In this document: positions 8,952 through 10,151 of the stretch, one piece after another | Layout: the number at the start of each line of letters is the position of its first letter | Numbering within the stretch: the first letter of the stretch is position 1 | Assembly (NCBI GenBank): GCA_946886075.1 | Contig: CAMPHR010000065.1 | Coordinates: 1-10,151 of the forward strand | Length of the DNA: 10,151 nucleotides | Reading direction: 5' to 3' | Source of the DNA: an uncultured Novosphingobium sp. | Lineage (GTDB): Bacteria > Pseudomonadota > Alphaproteobacteria > Sphingomonadales > Sphingomonadaceae | Translations under genes and position numbers: made by a program | Notes under the pieces: generated by a model | The model's input: only the letters and a program-made list of their open reading frames with translations | Told to the model about the DNA's origin: nothing | Databases searched by the model: none

Positions 8952-9617
8952 TCAGATTTTCCAGTTGAGCGTCAGCCAAGGGACATGGACGACAGCATCG
9001 GGACGGTCATCCCGGAAGCTTTGCTGGCGCATGTAGAGTGCCTGGACGTCGATGGATTTGCTGAGCGCGTGGCGTAGCCCGGCTTGCTGACGCATGACGG
9101 CAAGGCCGGTCTTGTCGCTGGGCCTGGCGCGGTTGAGGTGGAAGAAAAGCTCGCCCGCAGCAACCAGCGTCCATTTTTTTGCGGCATCCAGAGGAATGGC
9201 GGCCTGGATCCGTTGCCTCAGGCGCCAGCTTGCCTCGTCCGCAGTGTCGAAGAAGCGCTGTTCCAGCCGGGTGCGGCTTTGCCAGATGCTGTGGGTGAAG
9301 GTCAGCTGCTGGAATGTGCGCAATTCCTGTTCAGGACCCGAATGGAAGAAGGCAAAGCCACCGCCAACCTGGACATGTTCCGCAACGGAATGATCAAGCG
9401 CGATGCGGGCGAGTTGCTGTTCGCCGCCTGATTCATCGCGGCGGAAGCGGTGGCCGATGTCTATGACGACGATGTCATGAGGGCTGGCCTTCATCGTTGC
9501 CGATGCGCCGATCCATAGCTGCGTTTCCTCTTCGGCCGCTTGCGCAACGGAACTGGAGGCAAATGTGACCAGGGCGAATGCAGTCAGAGCGCCACGGCCG
9601 AACATAGGGATGGGCAT
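8952..9617 (-). CDS. DUF2490-type outer-membrane protein
   Basis: The 221-residue protein has a signal peptide (about 1-27, MPIPMFGRGALTAFALVTFA then SSSVAQA) and a mature part rich in alternating polar and hydrophobic strands ending in an aromatic segment (WLTLNWKI), as in outer-membrane beta-barrels. Family-like motifs are TQLWIGASA (32-40), SRTRLEQRFF (114-123), WRLRQRIQ (131-138) and GELFFHLN (155-162), which I recognise as DUF2490. The function of that family is unknown to me. I chose the ATG at 9617, preceded by AAAGGA with a 7 nt spacer; it gives a proper signal peptide. The frame stays open to 9689, but that adds 24 residues without signal-peptide character. It is probably transcribed with priA, 45 bp downstream, though no functional link is evident. 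Confidence 0.8.
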   Translation of the reverse strand: MPIPMFGRGALTAFALVTFASSSVAQAAEEETQLWIGASATMKASPHDIVVIDIGHRFRRDESGGEQQLARIALDHSVAEHVQVGGGFAFFHSGPEQELRTFQQLTFTHSIWQSRTRLEQRFFDTADEASWRLRQRIQAAIPLDAAKKWTLVAAGELFFHLNRARPSDKTGLAVMRQQAGLRHALSKSIDVQALYMRQQSFRDDRPDAVVHVPWLTLNWKI

Positions 9618-9757
9618 GCAAGGGTCCTTTGGAAAGGTGCAGCGCTCATAATGTTGCGGAGCTGTTTCCGTAAAGCCCGGCGCTGGCAATAATGGCTAAA
9701 GCCGGGATCAGCCGCTAAAGGGGAGCCGATTCGCACATCCCGCCCCGGAGCAGACCC
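9618..9757. other. Divergent intergenic region between the DUF2490 gene and the transaldolase gene
   Basis: This 140 bp stretch must hold promoters for both genes, but no strong -35/-10 pair is visible. Weak candidates are CATTAT (9653-9648) with TTTACG (9674-9669) on the minus strand, at a short 15 bp spacing, and AATAAT (9688-9693) on the plus strand with no good -35. CCCGGC (9676-9681) and GCCGGG (9701-9706) form a 6 bp dyad around AATAAT. TAAAG occurs three times (9671, 9697 and 9716). Confidence 0.4.
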
Positions 9758-10151
9758 ATGAAGTTCTTCGTCGATACCGCCGACACCAACGAAATCCGTG
9801 ACCTTGCCGCCACCGGCTTGCTGGACGGCGTGACGACCAACCCGTCGCTGATCCACAAGTCGGGCCGGAAGTTCGTAGAAGTGGTCGAGGAAATCTGCGG
9901 CATCGTCGATGGCCCAGTGTCGGCCGAGGTCGTCGCGCTCGACCATGAGACGATGATGAAGGAAGCGGCCGTGCTGCGGAAGATCGCGGACAATGTCTGC
10001 ATCAAGGTGCCGCTGACTATTGATGGCCTCAAGACCTGCAAGGCGCTGACCAGCGACGGCGTGATGGTGAACGTGACGCTGTGCTTCTCCGCAAATCAGG
10101 CGCTGCTGGCGGCGAAGGCGGGCGCGAGCTTCATTTCGCCCTTCGTCGGGC
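9758..10151 (+). CDS. tal: Transaldolase / fructose-6-phosphate aldolase family protein (TalC/Fsa), 5' part
   Basis: Class I aldolases of this small TIM-barrel family form a Schiff base and either move a dihydroxyacetone unit between sugar phosphates (transaldolase) or cleave fructose 6-phosphate. The first 131 residues of about 215-220 are present; the rest is beyond the right edge. Visible are [14 protein letters not shown] at the N-terminus, [13 protein letters not shown] (residues 20-32), the Schiff-base lysine K83 in [26 protein letters not shown] (105-123) and SPFVG at the end. In E. coli FsaA the equivalent of Phe129 is a tyrosine tied to aldolase activity, while transaldolases have phenylalanine, so I favour transaldolase. 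The ATG at 9758 follows GGAG with a 7 nt spacer. It is divergent from the DUF2490 gene. Confidence 0.93.
   Translation, partial: MKFFVDTADTNEIRDLAATGLLDGVTTNPSLIHKSGRKFVEVVEEICGIVDGPVSAEVVALDHETMMKEAAVLRKIADNVCIKVPLTIDGLKTCKALTSDGVMVNVTLCFSANQALLAAKAGASFISPFVG

Noticed and set aside
9626..9637. CCTTTGGAAAGG dyad at the ribosome binding site of the DUF2490 gene
   Set aside because: The arms are 5 bp with a 2 nt loop, which is too tight for a stable hairpin.
9631..9656. EcfG-like general stress promoter upstream of the transaldolase gene (GGAAA, 16 bp, TGTT)
   Set aside because: It differs from the consensus GGAAC...CGTT in both boxes and lies almost next to the divergent gene start; too weak to call.

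Overview
The window looks like chromosomal DNA of a sphingomonad (Alphaproteobacteria, Sphingomonadaceae; Sphingobium or a close relative is my guess). The reasons are high GC, an F1-only ATP synthase operon in the order atpH-atpA-atpG-atpD without F0 genes, protein sequences of alphaproteobacterial type, and two kinds of palindromic intergenic repeat that I remember as common in sphingomonad genomes. The genus cannot be fixed from this sequence alone.

Region 1 (1-3844, minus strand): the F1 sector operon atpH-atpA-atpG-atpD, with atpD cut by the left edge. Spacing is tight (2 bp between atpH and atpA, 24 bp between atpG and atpD) except for a 106 bp gap between atpA and atpG. That gap is almost filled by an 82 bp double-hairpin repeat, and a further hairpin lies over the atpG ribosome binding site and start codon. 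About 200 bp of non-coding DNA upstream of atpH holds two adjacent dyads and a candidate promoter.

Region 2 (3845-6561): a divergent pair. On the minus strand is a secreted or membrane-anchored trypsin-like protease with two membrane segments and an unrecognised four-cysteine C-terminal domain. On the plus strand is a complete Ada-type methyl-transfer regulator and O6-methylguanine-DNA methyltransferase. They share an 89 bp intergenic region with a possible Ada-box-like site.

Region 3 (6562-6734): the convergent space between ada and priA is filled by a nested set of inverted repeats that could fold into a branched structure and probably ends transcription from both sides.

Region 4 (6735-9617, minus strand): a DUF2490-type outer-membrane protein gene followed by priA, the replication-restart helicase, whose Shine-Dalgarno can pair with an upstream CCTCCC. 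Region 5 (9618-10151, plus strand): a divergent intergenic region and the start of a small transaldolase/fructose-6-phosphate-aldolase family gene, cut by the right edge.

Most of the window is housekeeping: ATP synthesis, replication restart, alkylation repair and sugar-phosphate metabolism. I see no phage, transposase, CRISPR array, tRNA or rRNA. The less ordinary parts are the palindromic repeats that have colonised intergenic spaces, including one inside the atp operon, and the multi-domain protease.
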